A DNA stretch of 34,783 nt, taken from positions 1-34,783 of the forward strand of contig CAIQDX010000132.1 of assembly GCA_903870685.1 (NCBI GenBank), given 5' to 3'. This stretch comes from an uncultured Chitinophagaceae bacterium (GTDB lineage Bacteria; Bacteroidota; Bacteroidia; Chitinophagales; Chitinophagaceae). The notes under the pieces were generated by a model. The model was not told where the DNA came from and did no database searches. It saw only the letters and a list, made by a program, of their open reading frames with translations. The stretch's first letter is position 1; every line of letters starts with the position of its first letter. Of the stretch, positions 25,613 through 32,512 are shown piece by piece. The translations under genes and the position numbers were made by a program.

Positions 25613-26128
25613 TTATTCAGCAACAGCCACTTCTGCTTGTTTTTCGTGATGGTGCAATAAAGCAGCCAAAACGCGTTTAGCAGGAGATTGCAATAAACCA
25701 ATCACTTCACCAATCAATTCATTCTTAGTCTTGATTTGTGTAAGTGCCTTCAATTGATTATCTCCACTGTAAATATCACCGTTGATGAAAGCTGCTTTTA
25801 ATACAGGTTTTTCACCATTGCTTGATTTACGAAAAGATGAAATAATTAAAGCCGGTTCTTTTGGATTTTCAGAGAATAATAAAGCAGTTACATTATGAAG
25901 AGATTCATAAACACCTGAATATTTTTCTCCATCCAAAGATTCTAATGCCTTTTTAATTAAAGTGTTTTTAGCCACTTTCATTTCAACTTGTTTATCAAAA
26001 CAAGCACGGCGTAATTTACCAACTTGTGCTACAGTTAACGATTCAGTATCTGTAATGTAGAAATTATTGTACTGTGTGAATTTCTCTTTGAGAACTTCAA
26101 TCACGTCATTTTTTTGTTCTTTAGTCAT
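25613..26128 (-). CDS. rplJ: 50S ribosomal protein L10
   Basis: The 171 residues match L10: an N-terminal rRNA-binding part (MTKEQKNDVIEVLKEKF, then LRRACFDKQVEMKVAKNTL) and a C-terminal helix (about 140-165) that carries the L12 dimers. L10 anchors the stalk and, in many bacteria, represses its own mRNA as the L10-L12 complex. Its leader at 26129-26189 can fold so that the start region is paired to the end of rplA. It is the third gene of the rplKAJL unit. Confidence 0.97.
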   Translation of the reverse strand: MTKEQKNDVIEVLKEKFTQYNNFYITDTESLTVAQVGKLRRACFDKQVEMKVAKNTLIKKALESLDGEKYSGVYESLHNVTALLFSENPKEPALIISSFRKSSNGEKPVLKAAFINGDIYSGDNQLKALTQIKTKNELIGEVIGLLQSPAKRVLAALLHHHEKQAEVAVAE

Positions 26129-26189
26129 AACTAAACTTTTATAAAACCCGGGTCATCTTCCGAAGATTCGGAATCACCAGGATTTAGTT
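26129..26189 (-). promoter_or_regulatory. Candidate L10 leader / translational-coupling structure
   Basis: On the minus strand AACTAAA (26189-26183), which includes the TAA stop codon of rplA, pairs with TTTAGTT (26135-26129) directly before the rplJ ATG. Inside lies a hairpin TTCCGA/TCGGAA or the alternative ATCTT/AAGAT. This could be the site of L10-L12 autoregulation or of rplA-rplJ coupling. It was found by eye. Confidence 0.5.
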
Positions 26190-26876
26190 TGATATTGATT
26201 TAGTGTCTAATGTAATACCAGGACTCATACTACTTGCCATGCTAACTGCTTTTAAATAAATACCTTTTGCAGTTGATGGTTTTAATTTAAGAATAGCATT
26301 TAATAATTCATGGCTGTTTTCTGCAATTTTATCAGCTGCAAAAGAAACGCGACCAATCGAAGCATGAACAATACCAGCTTTATCAACTTTAAATGCAATC
26401 TTACCGCCTTTCACTTCATTAACAGCTGCAGCAACATCATTAGTTACTGTTCCTGTTTTAGGATTCGGCATTAAATTACGTGGTCCCAATACTTTACCTA
26501 ATTTACCAATCTTAGGCATAACAGAAGGAGTTGCAATAATAACATCTACATCAACCCAACCACCTTCAATTTTTGTAATGAATTCGTCTAACCCAACAAA
26601 ATCGGCACCTGCTTCTTTTGCAGCTGCTTCTTTATCCGGTGTACACAAAACCAACACTTTTTTTGTTTTACCTGTACCATGTGGCAGGCTTACTGTACCA
26701 CGAACTTGTTGGTCTGCTTTTTTAGGATCAACTCCTAAACGAATGTGCAAATCAACAGAGCTATCAAATTTTGTACAGTTAATTTCTTTTACTAATGAAG
26801 AAGCTTCTTTCAGGGAATAACTTTTATTTTTATCCACCTTAGCTTCAGCTGCTTTTCTTTTTTTAGTCAATGACAT
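26184..26876 (-). CDS. rplA: 50S ribosomal protein L1
   Basis: The 230 residues match L1, with [20 protein letters not shown] (about 43-62), [21 protein letters not shown] in domain [22 protein letters not shown] (about 126-145) and the C-terminal [17 protein letters not shown]1 binds 23S rRNA at the mobile L1 stalk and, in E. coli, represses the L11 operon. It lies 27 bases after rplK, and its stop codon takes part in the rplJ leader pairing. Confidence 0.98.
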   Translation of the reverse strand: MSLTKKRKAAEAKVDKNKSYSLKEASSLVKEINCTKFDSSVDLHIRLGVDPKKADQQVRGTVSLPHGTGKTKKVLVLCTPDKEAAAKEAGADFVGLDEFITKIEGGWVDVDVIIATPSVMPKIGKLGKVLGPRNLMPNPKTGTVTNDVAAAVNEVKGGKIAFKVDKAGIVHASIGRVSFAADKIAENSHELLNAILKLKPSTAKGIYLKAVSMASSMSPGITLDTKSISN

Positions 26877-26903
26877 TTTTAAAGAGTTTTACGGGTGAAT
26901 AAA

Positions 26904-27347
26904 TTAATTTTCCCAAGGGGCTTTACCTTCAAGAGTTAGTCCCATACTGCGAGCAGTACCGGCTACCATTTTCATTGCGCTTTCAACAGTAAAGCAATTC
27001 ATGTCTGGCATTTTGTCTTTAGCAATTGCTTCAACTTGAGGCCATGTTACTTTACCAACTTTAGCACGATTACTTTCTTTTGAACCTTTTTGAATTTTTG
27101 CTGCTTCCATTAATTGAATTGCAGCAGGTGCAGTTTTAATAACAAAGTCGAAAGACTTGTCAGAATAAACGGTGATTAAAACAGGAACAACTTTTCCCAT
27201 TTTATCCTGGGTCCTTGCATTGAATTGTTTGCAGAACTCCATAATGTTCACACCCTTTGAACCGAGTGCGGGGCCTACCGGAGGCGCAGGATTGGCTTGA
27301 CCGCCTTTCACCTGTAGCTTCACGAAGCCGGAGATTTCTTTTGCCAT
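26904..27347 (-). CDS. rplK: 50S ribosomal protein L11
   Basis: The 147 residues match L11, with the N-terminal [22 protein letters not shown] (thiostrepton-region Pro-rich helix) and a C-terminal rRNA-binding domain ending [13 protein letters not shown]11 forms the GTPase-associated centre with 23S rRNA. It is the first gene of the rplKAJL operon, with its own full promoter at 27437-27467. Confidence 0.98.
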   Translation of the reverse strand: MAKEISGFVKLQVKGGQANPAPPVGPALGSKGVNIMEFCKQFNARTQDKMGKVVPVLITVYSDKSFDFVIKTAPAAIQLMEAAKIQKGSKESNRAKVGKVTWPQVEAIAKDKMPDMNCFTVESAMKMVAGTARSMGLTLEGKAPWEN

Positions 27348-27436
27348 TGTTTACGATTTAATTGGTGATAGCGTTACACATTAATGTAACTCCCAAGATC
27401 AATCATTCTTTTTTTCTAAAGAACTTTTTGGGACGG

Positions 27437-27467
27437 CAAAGGTAATGGTTTGATTGGAAATGACAAA
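27437..27467 (-). promoter_or_regulatory. Promoter of the rplKAJL operon
   Basis: The minus strand has TTTG (27467-27464), a 19-base spacer and TACCTTTG (27444-27437), followed by CCGTCCC. Both boxes match consensus. The leader of about 83 bases can form GTTACA/TGTAAC near 27375. Confidence 0.78.
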
Positions 27468-27477
27468 GAGTTAAAAA

Positions 27478-27504
27478 GAAAAAATCCCGCTTTCGGCGGG
27501 ATTT
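27478..27504 (-). terminator. Terminator of the secE-nusG unit
   Basis: AAATCCCGC (27482-27490) pairs with GCGGGATTT (27496-27504) with a five-base loop, and the minus strand continues in a T run. It insulates nusG from rplK. Confidence 0.9.
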
Positions 27505-27523
27505 AAAATATGTCTTGTAAATT

Positions 27524-28126
27524 CTAACCCATTTTTTCTACCTGCATGTAACTCAATTCAACTGGCGTAGAACGTCCAAATATTTTTACAGTTACTTTTA
27601 ATTTTTTCTTTTCATCATTCACTTCTTCAATCACACCATTAAAGTCGTTGAATGGTCCTTCAATGATTTTGATAGTTTCACCAACAATAAAAGGTTCACT
27701 CATCGTAACACCCTGATCATTCATTTCATCAACCTTACCCAACATTTTATTCACTTCGCTTTTGCGTAATGAAATGATATTTCCTTTTGAGCCTTTTCCG
27801 TCAGTAAGAAAATGCATTACGTTGCTTATGTTACTGATATGTTGTACAATATCATCGTTTAATTTTCCATCCAATACTTCCATCATAACATAACCTGGAA
27901 AATAGTTTTTTTCGCGCATTACCTTTTTACCGTTTTGTACTTTATATACTTTCTCCATTGGAAGAAACACTTGTTTTATTATCTCTGTCCATCCGCTACG
28001 TTGAATATCTTTATCAAGATACTCTTTTACTTTGCGTTCCTTACCACTCACAACGCGCAACACATACCATTTTGTTTCAGGTTGTGGAGCAACAATTGCA
28101 TCTAAAACTTCTGCTGATACTTCCAT
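27524..28126 (-). CDS. nusG: Transcription termination/antitermination factor NusG
   Basis: The 200 residues comprise the NGN domain (KWYVLRVVSGKERKVKEYL onward, with NYFPGYVMMEV) and a C-terminal KOW domain (PFIVGETIKIIEGPFNDFNG to YMQVEKMG). NusG binds RNA polymerase and affects pausing, Rho action and coupling to the ribosome. It starts 7 bases after secE, in the conserved secE-nusG order, and is followed by a strong terminator. Confidence 0.97.
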   Translation of the reverse strand: MEVSAEVLDAIVAPQPETKWYVLRVVSGKERKVKEYLDKDIQRSGWTEIIKQVFLPMEKVYKVQNGKKVMREKNYFPGYVMMEVLDGKLNDDIVQHISNISNVMHFLTDGKGSKGNIISLRKSEVNKMLGKVDEMNDQGVTMSEPFIVGETIKIIEGPFNDFNGVIEEVNDEKKKLKVTVKIFGRSTPVELSYMQVEKMG

Positions 28127-28133
28127 TACTCAA

Positions 28134-28328
28134 TTACTTAAAAAGTGAATAAATCAATTTCAGCAATTGATTACTGCTGAAATCCATTAGCCAAACCATT
28201 GTTGTTATGATAACAGTTGCTACCAAAACAATTACAGTACTTTGTTGCAATTGCAACCATGTAGGCCAACTAACTTTTTCTACCAACTCATGGTAGCTTT
28301 CTTTGAAATACGTTGAAATCTTGTTCAT
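28134..28328 (-). CDS. secE: Preprotein translocase subunit SecE
   Basis: The 64-residue protein has the short bacterial SecE form: an amphipathic N-terminal part with the conserved KVSWPTW motif (18-24) and one transmembrane helix at about 30-50. SecE clamps SecY in the inner-membrane Sec channel. It lies between tRNA-Trp and nusG, its usual place. Confidence 0.95.
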   Translation of the reverse strand: MNKISTYFKESYHELVEKVSWPTWLQLQQSTVIVLVATVIITTMVWLMDFSSNQLLKLIYSLFK

Positions 28329-28407
28329 TTTATTTGGTTTATTAGTTTAATGATTAGATTGTTTATTAATAAATATCTCAACCATAAAATCACTAAACAT
28401 TACTCCG

Positions 28408-28478
28408 CACGGGCACTAGGATTCGAACCCAGATCAAAGGTTTTGGAGACCCGTATGCTACCGTTGCACTATGCCCGT
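28408..28478 (-). tRNA. tRNA-Trp (anticodon CCA)
   Basis: The acceptor stem ACGGGCA/TGCCCGT, D arm, anticodon loop CTCCAAA and T arm with TTCGAAT are all present. The 3' CCA is not encoded. It lies between tuf and secE, as in many bacteria. Confidence 0.95.
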
Positions 28479-28486
28479 ATGAATCA

Positions 28487-28531
28487 AAAGTCTCCGGTCA
28501 ATGTTTTTTATTACAATTGACCAAAGACTTT
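28487..28531 (-). promoter_or_regulatory. Long hairpin between tuf and tRNA-Trp
   Basis: AAAGTCT and GGTCAAT (28487-28502) pair with ATTGACC and AGACTTT (28516-28531) with a two-base internal loop. Only a short T run follows on the minus strand, so it may be a weak terminator or an RNase processing signal that frees the tRNA. Confidence 0.5.
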
Positions 28532-28577
28532 CGAATATATGTTATTTTCTTTTCTTTCGAAAAGATATTGTTCTTGA

Positions 28578-29768
28578 CTATTTCAAGATATCAGTAACCT
28601 GACCAGCACCTACAGTTCTACCACCTTCACGAATCGCAAATTTCAAACCTTTTTCCATAGCGATAGGTTGAATCAATTTTACTTGCAAATTGATATTATC
28701 ACCAGGCATTACCATTTCAGTTCCTTCAGGCAAAGTAACTTCACCGGTAACATCTGTTGTACGGAAATAAAATTGAGGGCGGTATTTGTTGAAGAATGGA
28801 GTGTGACGTCCACCTTCATCTTTACTCAATACATAAACTTCACCCTTGAATTCAGTATGTGGAGTGATTGATTTAGGGGCGCAAATTACCATACCACGAC
28901 GAATATCTTTCTTTTCAATACCGCGTAATAATAAACCTGCATTATCACCAGCTTCACCACGATCTAATAATTTTTTGAACATTTCAACACCTGTAACAGT
29001 TGAGTTTAAAGGAGCATCCATTAAACCTACGATTTCTACAGCTTCACCAACTTTAATTACACCACGTTCAATACGACCTGTTGCAACTGTACCACGACCT
29101 GTGATAGAGAATACATCTTCCACACTCATCAAGAATGGTTGATCAACAGGGCGAGGAGGCAATGGAATGTAAGAATCTACAGCATCCATTAATTCGTCGA
29201 TTTTAGCAACCCATTTTGCATCTTCAGCCATAGCTCCTGTTGCAGAACCTTGAATGATTGGAGTATTATCACCATCGAATCCGTTCTTAGTTAATAATTC
29301 ACGAATTTCCATTTCTACTAATTCTAATAATTCTGGATCTTCAACAAGATCTACTTTATTCATGAATACAACCATACGAGGTACACCTACCTGACGAGCT
29401 AACAAAATATGTTCTCTTGTTTGTGGCATTGGACCATCAGTAGCGGCAACTACAAGAATAGCTCCATCCATTTGTGCAGCACCGGTAATCATGTTTTTTA
29501 CATAATCGGCGTGACCTGGACAATCAACGTGTGCATAGTGACGACTTGCAGTTTGATATTCAACGTGTGCTGTATTAATAGTAATACCACGTTCTTTTTC
29601 TTCAGGTGCACCATCAATCTCATCATATTTCTTAGCCACATTACCCATACCTTTTTTAGATAAGATCATTGTAATGGCGGCAGTCAAGGTTGTTTTACCA
29701 TGATCCACGTGACCAATTGTACCAACGTTAACATGGGGTTTATCCCTCAAGAAGCTTTCTTTTGCCAT
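28578..29768 (-). CDS. tuf: Translation elongation factor Tu
   Basis: The 396 residues match EF-Tu throughout: G1 GHVDHGKT (19-26), switch I with [17 protein letters not shown] (G3), NKVD (G4), then domain II and III sequences ending [13 protein letters not shown]-Tu carries aminoacyl-tRNA to the ribosome as a GTP complex. It sits in the tRNA-Thr/Tyr/Gly/Thr-tuf-Trp cluster and is probably transcribed with those tRNAs. Confidence 0.99.
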   Translation of the reverse strand: MAKESFLRDKPHVNVGTIGHVDHGKTTLTAAITMILSKKGMGNVAKKYDEIDGAPEEKERGITINTAHVEYQTASRHYAHVDCPGHADYVKNMITGAAQMDGAILVVAATDGPMPQTREHILLARQVGVPRMVVFMNKVDLVEDPELLELVEMEIRELLTKNGFDGDNTPIIQGSATGAMAEDAKWVAKIDELMDAVDSYIPLPPRPVDQPFLMSVEDVFSITGRGTVATGRIERGVIKVGEAVEIVGLMDAPLNSTVTGVEMFKKLLDRGEAGDNAGLLLRGIEKKDIRRGMVICAPKSITPHTEFKGEVYVLSKDEGGRHTPFFNKYRPQFYFRTTDVTGEVTLPEGTEMVMPGDNINLQVKLIQPIAMEKGLKFAIREGGRTVGAGQVTDILK

Positions 29769-29862
29769 TTTATTTGTTTTTTAGTTGTGTTTAAAATTAA
29801 AAAGTTATTATTTTAAAAATATAAAATTTATTTTATTTCAATTATCATCTTTACAAACCCAG

Positions 29863-29934
<72 letters not shown>

Positions 29935-30018
29935 ATACTCAGTCGAGAGTTTTAAGTATGCAATTTTCAGTTTCTATTTAACTTCAAATACTAAACTAAA
30001 AACTCCAAACTAAAAAAG

Positions 30019-30091
30019 AGCGGAAGACCAGGCTCGAACTGGCCACCTATAGCTTGGAAGGCTATCGCTCTACCAAATGAGCTACTTCCGC
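30019..30091 (-). tRNA. tRNA-Gly (anticodon TCC)
   Basis: The acceptor stem GCGGAAG/CTTCCGC, anticodon stem ATAGC/GCTAT with loop CTTCCAA, and T arm GCCAG/CTGGT are complete. A TATCTTTG promoter box lies 22-29 bases upstream. Confidence 0.96.
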
Positions 30092-30112
30092 AATATTTTA
30101 AATTTAGGACAA

Positions 30113-30120
30113 CAAAGATA
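30113..30120 (-). promoter_or_regulatory. Possible internal promoter before tRNA-Gly
   Basis: The minus strand reads TATCTTTG (TAnnTTTG), with a predicted start near 30106, 15 bases before the tRNA. The -33 box is not clear. Confidence 0.4.
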
Positions 30121-30181
30121 GTAGTGTTATCTACTATAATTTATCATTCTACTTCTAAAAATTTCAATACAAAGAACTATG

Positions 30182-30263
30182 TGGGCAGTGGTGGATTCGA
30201 ACCACCGAAGTCTAAGACGACAGATTTACAGTCTGTTCCATTTGGCCGCTCTGGAAACTGCCC
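30182..30263 (-). tRNA. tRNA-Tyr (anticodon GTA)
   Basis: The acceptor stem GGGCAGT/ACTGCCC, anticodon stem CAGA/TCTG with loop CTGTAAA, a long class II variable arm and T arm GGTGG/CCACC are complete. It is 4 bases downstream of tRNA-Thr(TGT). Confidence 0.96.
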
Positions 30264-30267
30264 TCTG

Positions 30268-30340
30268 AGCCGAAGAAGGGAATCGAACCCCCGACCTGCT
30301 GATTACAAATCAGCTGCTCTACCAACTGAGCTACTTCGGC
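30268..30340 (-). tRNA. tRNA-Thr (anticodon TGT)
   Basis: The acceptor stem GCCGAAG/CTTCGGC, anticodon stem GCTGA/TCAGC with loop TTTGTAA, and T arm are complete. It is the first tRNA of the cluster, 28 bases after the predicted transcription start. Confidence 0.96.
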
Positions 30341-30374
30341 ATAAAATAAAGAACTACCCCGTTTTTCGGGATGG

Positions 30375-30404
30375 CAAAGGTAATGGAAAACTTAAATCAA
30401 CAAA
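30375..30404 (-). promoter_or_regulatory. Promoter of the tRNA-tuf cluster
   Basis: The minus strand has TTTG (30404-30401), an 18-base spacer and TACCTTTG (30382-30375), followed by CCATCCCGAAAAACGGG, which can form a small CCCG/CGGG hairpin at the RNA 5' end. Confidence 0.8.
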
Positions 30405-30445
30405 ATTCTTGAAAAGAAAAATTTATAGTAGTTGTCAACAACAAT

Positions 30446-30488
30446 AAAAAATTCTATGAAACCCTTTATGGCAAAGGGTTCTATGAAT
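30446..30488 (-). terminator. Second terminator between hpf and the tRNA cluster
   Basis: The stem AACCCTTT (30460-30467) with AAAGGGTT (30473-30480) is extended by ATTC/GAAT across an internal loop and followed on the minus strand by six T. Confidence 0.7.
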
Positions 30489-30541
30489 TCTAGAATATCA
30501 TAGTTTTTATAAGAAAAGTAAATATTGCGGATAATAGAAAT

Positions 30542-30570
30542 AAAAAAGTCCTACAAACTAGCAGGACTTT
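30542..30570 (-). terminator. Terminator of hpf
   Basis: AAAGTCCT (30545-30552) pairs with AGGACTTT (30563-30570), followed by a T run on the minus strand. It lies just after the hpf stop codon. Confidence 0.82.
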
Positions 30571-30577
30571 ACTTTTT

Positions 30578-30877
30578 TTAGGCAGCAAGTTTTTCTTTCT
30601 TGCGTTTTATCTGAGTTACGATAGATTCTAATGCCGTATCAAATGATTCTTCAAAAGACTTTGATGAAGCTTTTACAAAAAAATCATGTCTCGGAACGTG
30701 TACCCTAATCTCAACTATCTTGTCTTTTATATTATGCATCACATTATCCAATTTTAAAAACACATCAATCTTTAAAATTTTGTCGTGAAATGTGTTTAGT
30801 TTTTCGGCTTTACGAGATACATAATCAACTAACTTTAAATCTGCATCAAAGTGCACAGTTTGAATGTTAACGTTCAT
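30578..30877 (-). CDS. hpf: Ribosome hibernation-promoting factor, short type (HPF/YfiA)
   Basis: The 99 residues form a single beta-alpha-beta-beta-beta-alpha domain typical of short HPF/YfiA: MNVNIQTVHFDADLKLVDYV, then KIDVFLKLDN, KIVEIRVHVPRHDFFVKAS and a basic C-terminal helix QIKRKKEKLAA. It binds the decoding channel of idle ribosomes and stabilises them in stationary phase. The long-HPF dimerisation domain is absent. Its place between a Xer recombinase and tRNA-tuf genes is conserved in Bacteroidota. Confidence 0.93.
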   Translation of the reverse strand: MNVNIQTVHFDADLKLVDYVSRKAEKLNTFHDKILKIDVFLKLDNVMHNIKDKIVEIRVHVPRHDFFVKASSKSFEESFDTALESIVTQIKRKKEKLAA

Positions 30878-30948
30878 AACAACTCACATTTTAAAAGTGA
30901 AAAAATAATATTTTAAAGAACTTCAGATAACTTTTTTGCTTCAGGCAT

Positions 30949-30956
30949 CAAAGTTA
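30949..30956 (-). promoter_or_regulatory. Possible promoter -7 box of hpf
   Basis: The minus strand reads TAACTTTG (TAnnTTTG), with a predicted start near 30942 and a 65-base leader. The nearest TTTG upstream is 25 bases away, longer than usual. It would let hpf be expressed apart from the Xer gene. Confidence 0.4.
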
Positions 30957-31095
30957 TTTGCTACTATAAATTTAATCTATTCAAATTGAAAAAAACATAA
31001 TCAATTTGCTTTTTTAGAAAATATTTTTACAGATTAACATTTTAAAATTTAGAACCGTTTTACAATTAATAAAGCTTATATTAATTCTACAAAAC

Positions 31096-31166
31096 GTTGC
31101 CTGAAGTTCCAATTGCACAAGAGTGCGACGCAACAGTTGACGCCATAAAAAACTAAAGCCGGCAAC
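31096..31166. repeat. Dispersed intergenic repeat-like element with GTTGCC/GGCAAC ends
   Basis: A GC-richer 71-base stretch is bounded by GTTGCC (31096-31101) and GGCAAC (31161-31166). It contains ACAAGAGTGCGACGCA (31117-31132), which recurs with one mismatch on the minus strand at 34539-34554. It is unlike the AT-rich flanks and not coding. Confidence 0.5.
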
Positions 31167-31177
31167 AAAAAAATATA

Positions 31178-32080
31178 CTACGCTTTTGGATGTGCTTTCT
31201 TAAATACTTCTTTTAATTTTTCGATCGTGTTGTGCGTATAAACCTGTGTGGCTGCGAGGCTGCTGTGCCCCAACAATTCTTTTACTGCATTAAGGTCGGC
31301 ACCATGATTCATTAAATGTGTTGCAAAACTATGACGAAGTATATGTGGACTTTTCTTTTGAATAGTTGTTACCTGAGATAAATATTGTTTCACAAAACTA
31401 TACACCATACGAGGATGTAATTGTTTACCTTTTTCATATACCAGAACATTAGGAACCTGATCTTTAAATGCTGTTTGTTTTTCTGTAATGTATGATTGAA
31501 GATCATTTAATAATTCTTTTGCTACAGGAATAATTCTTTCTTTATTTCCTTTACCCACTACTTTTATTTGTTGATTCGAATAATCGATTTGTGTTTCTTT
31601 TAAATTAATTAATTCGCTTAAACGCATACCGGTACTATAAAATAATTGAAGTACCAAACGTTCTGTTCTTCCTTTCCAATCATCACTGAATGCAACATGA
31701 TTAAATAATGTTTCTATATTTTTTTCTTCAACAAAAGATGGTAATCTTTTACTGATCTTAGGCGAAACAATTATTGCCATCGGCGTTTGCTCAATTAAAT
31801 TATTTTTTAATTGATGTTTGAAAAAAGATTTTAATGATGATATTTTTCGATTGATACTTTTTGCTGTTATTTCATCGCCCTTTAATTCGGCTAACCAACT
31901 TCGCACAAATGATGCAGTTATTTTTTCGATTGACGGCGCATCAAACTGACTAATTAAAAAAGAAAAGAATTGTTCTAAATCGTTTTGATAAGAAATAATT
32001 GTGTGTTGCGAATATCTTTTTTCGAACTTAAGATAATCGAGAAATATTTTTATTTGCGGATATACTTCGTGTACAGACAT
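31178..32080 (-). CDS. xerC: Tyrosine recombinase, XerC/XerD type
   Basis: The 300 residues have an N-terminal SAM-like DNA-binding domain (about 5-95) and a C-terminal catalytic domain with all key residues: Arg153 (GMRLSEL), Lys177 (GKGNKER), His246 and Arg249 (HILRH), His272 (GHSS) and the nucleophile Tyr281. Length and motifs match chromosomal Xer enzymes that resolve chromosome dimers at dif. XerC and XerD cannot be separated with certainty here; XerC is the usual label at this locus. It sits between rpsU and hpf. The T run of the terminator after rpsU directly touches its ATG, leaving no leader outside the hairpin. Confidence 0.92.
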   Translation of the reverse strand: MSVHEVYPQIKIFLDYLKFEKRYSQHTIISYQNDLEQFFSFLISQFDAPSIEKITASFVRSWLAELKGDEITAKSINRKISSLKSFFKHQLKNNLIEQTPMAIIVSPKISKRLPSFVEEKNIETLFNHVAFSDDWKGRTERLVLQLFYSTGMRLSELINLKETQIDYSNQQIKVVGKGNKERIIPVAKELLNDLQSYITEKQTAFKDQVPNVLVYEKGKQLHPRMVYSFVKQYLSQVTTIQKKSPHILRHSFATHLMNHGADLNAVKELLGHSSLAATQVYTHNTIEKLKEVFKKAHPKA

Positions 32081-32116
32081 AAAAAAGTAGCCTAAAGTTA
32101 TTCACTCAAGGCTACT
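32081..32116 (-). terminator. Terminator/attenuator after rpsU, touching the Xer start codon
   Basis: On the minus strand AGTAGCC (32116-32110) pairs with GGCTACT (32092-32086), followed by six T (32086-32081) and then at once the ATG of the Xer gene at 32080. Confidence 0.7.
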
Positions 32117-32142
32117 GAAATATGATTGGGTATAAAAGATAA

Positions 32143-32340
32143 TTAACCTTCTATTTTTCCACTTGCCAATTGCTGCTTGTAGATTGCTTTCAACACCTGA
32201 CCACGACGAACGATCGATGGTTTGGTGAAAGTCTGGCGCTCTCTCAACTGCAATAAAGTTTTACTTTTCTCAAACTTCTTTTTGTACTTCTTCAGCGCTT
32301 TGTCGATGTTTTCACAATCTTTTGAATCAATAATAAGCAT
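32143..32340 (-). CDS. rpsU: 30S ribosomal protein bS21
   Basis: The 65 residues match bS21: MLIIDSKDCENIDKALKKYKKK, then a LRERQTFTKPS segment and a basic C-terminus. In Bacteroidota the bS21 protein helps cover the anti-Shine-Dalgarno end of 16S rRNA. The gene itself has a perfect AAAGGAGGT nine bases before the ATG (32350-32358), the only strong one I saw in this window, which fits reported autoregulation of rpsU in Flavobacterium. A full promoter lies at 32376-32406 and a terminator follows. Confidence 0.97.
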   Translation of the reverse strand: MLIIDSKDCENIDKALKKYKKKFEKSKTLLQLRERQTFTKPSIVRRGQVLKAIYKQQLASGKIEG

Positions 32341-32349
32341 AATTTAAAT

Positions 32350-32358
32350 ACCTCCTTT
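32350..32358 (-). promoter_or_regulatory. Perfect Shine-Dalgarno sequence of rpsU
   Basis: The minus strand reads AAAGGAGGT, nine bases before the rpsU ATG. It stands out because the other genes in this window lack such sites. It probably makes rpsU translation respond to ribosomes lacking bS21. Confidence 0.85.
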
Positions 32359-32375
32359 AAGTGATTAATGGGGTG

Positions 32376-32406
32376 CAAAAATAGAGTTTATACTTGAATT
32401 TCCAAA
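32376..32406 (-). promoter_or_regulatory. Promoter of rpsU
   Basis: The minus strand has TTTG (32406-32403), a 19-base spacer and TATTTTTG (32383-32376), followed by CACCCC. Transcription should start near 32369, giving a short leader with the Shine-Dalgarno site. Confidence 0.75.
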
Positions 32407-32460
32407 TATCATCTCTAATTTATTTAAAGAGCAGACCTCAAATCAAAAATATTAAAAACA

Positions 32461-32494
32461 AAAAAGCCATTCCGAATGAGCGAAATGGCTTTTT
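32461..32494 (-). terminator. Terminator of rpsA
   Basis: AAAAAGCCATT (32461-32471) pairs with AATGGCTTTTT (32484-32494). The minus strand runs on into T. It lies 19 bases after the rpsA stop. Confidence 0.9.
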
Positions 32495-32512
32495 ATATTT
32501 TTAAAGATCAGC

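Larger units (their letters stand above)
30878..31177. other. Gene-free 300-base region between the Xer gene and hpf
   Basis: The part near hpf is very AT-rich and holds a possible hpf promoter. The part near the Xer gene holds a 71-base repeat-like element at 31096-31166. I see no ORF or RNA gene and no clear terminator for the Xer transcript. Confidence 0.6.

Noticed and set aside
30124-30447. 107-codon ORF on the plus strand
   Set aside because: It crosses two tRNA genes on the opposite strand and their promoter. Such frames over tRNAs are a common annotation artefact.
31178-32080. Integrase of a mobile element
   Set aside because: The recombinase lies in the conserved rpsU-xer-hpf context, with no attachment-site repeats or cargo genes, so it is better read as a chromosomal Xer enzyme.
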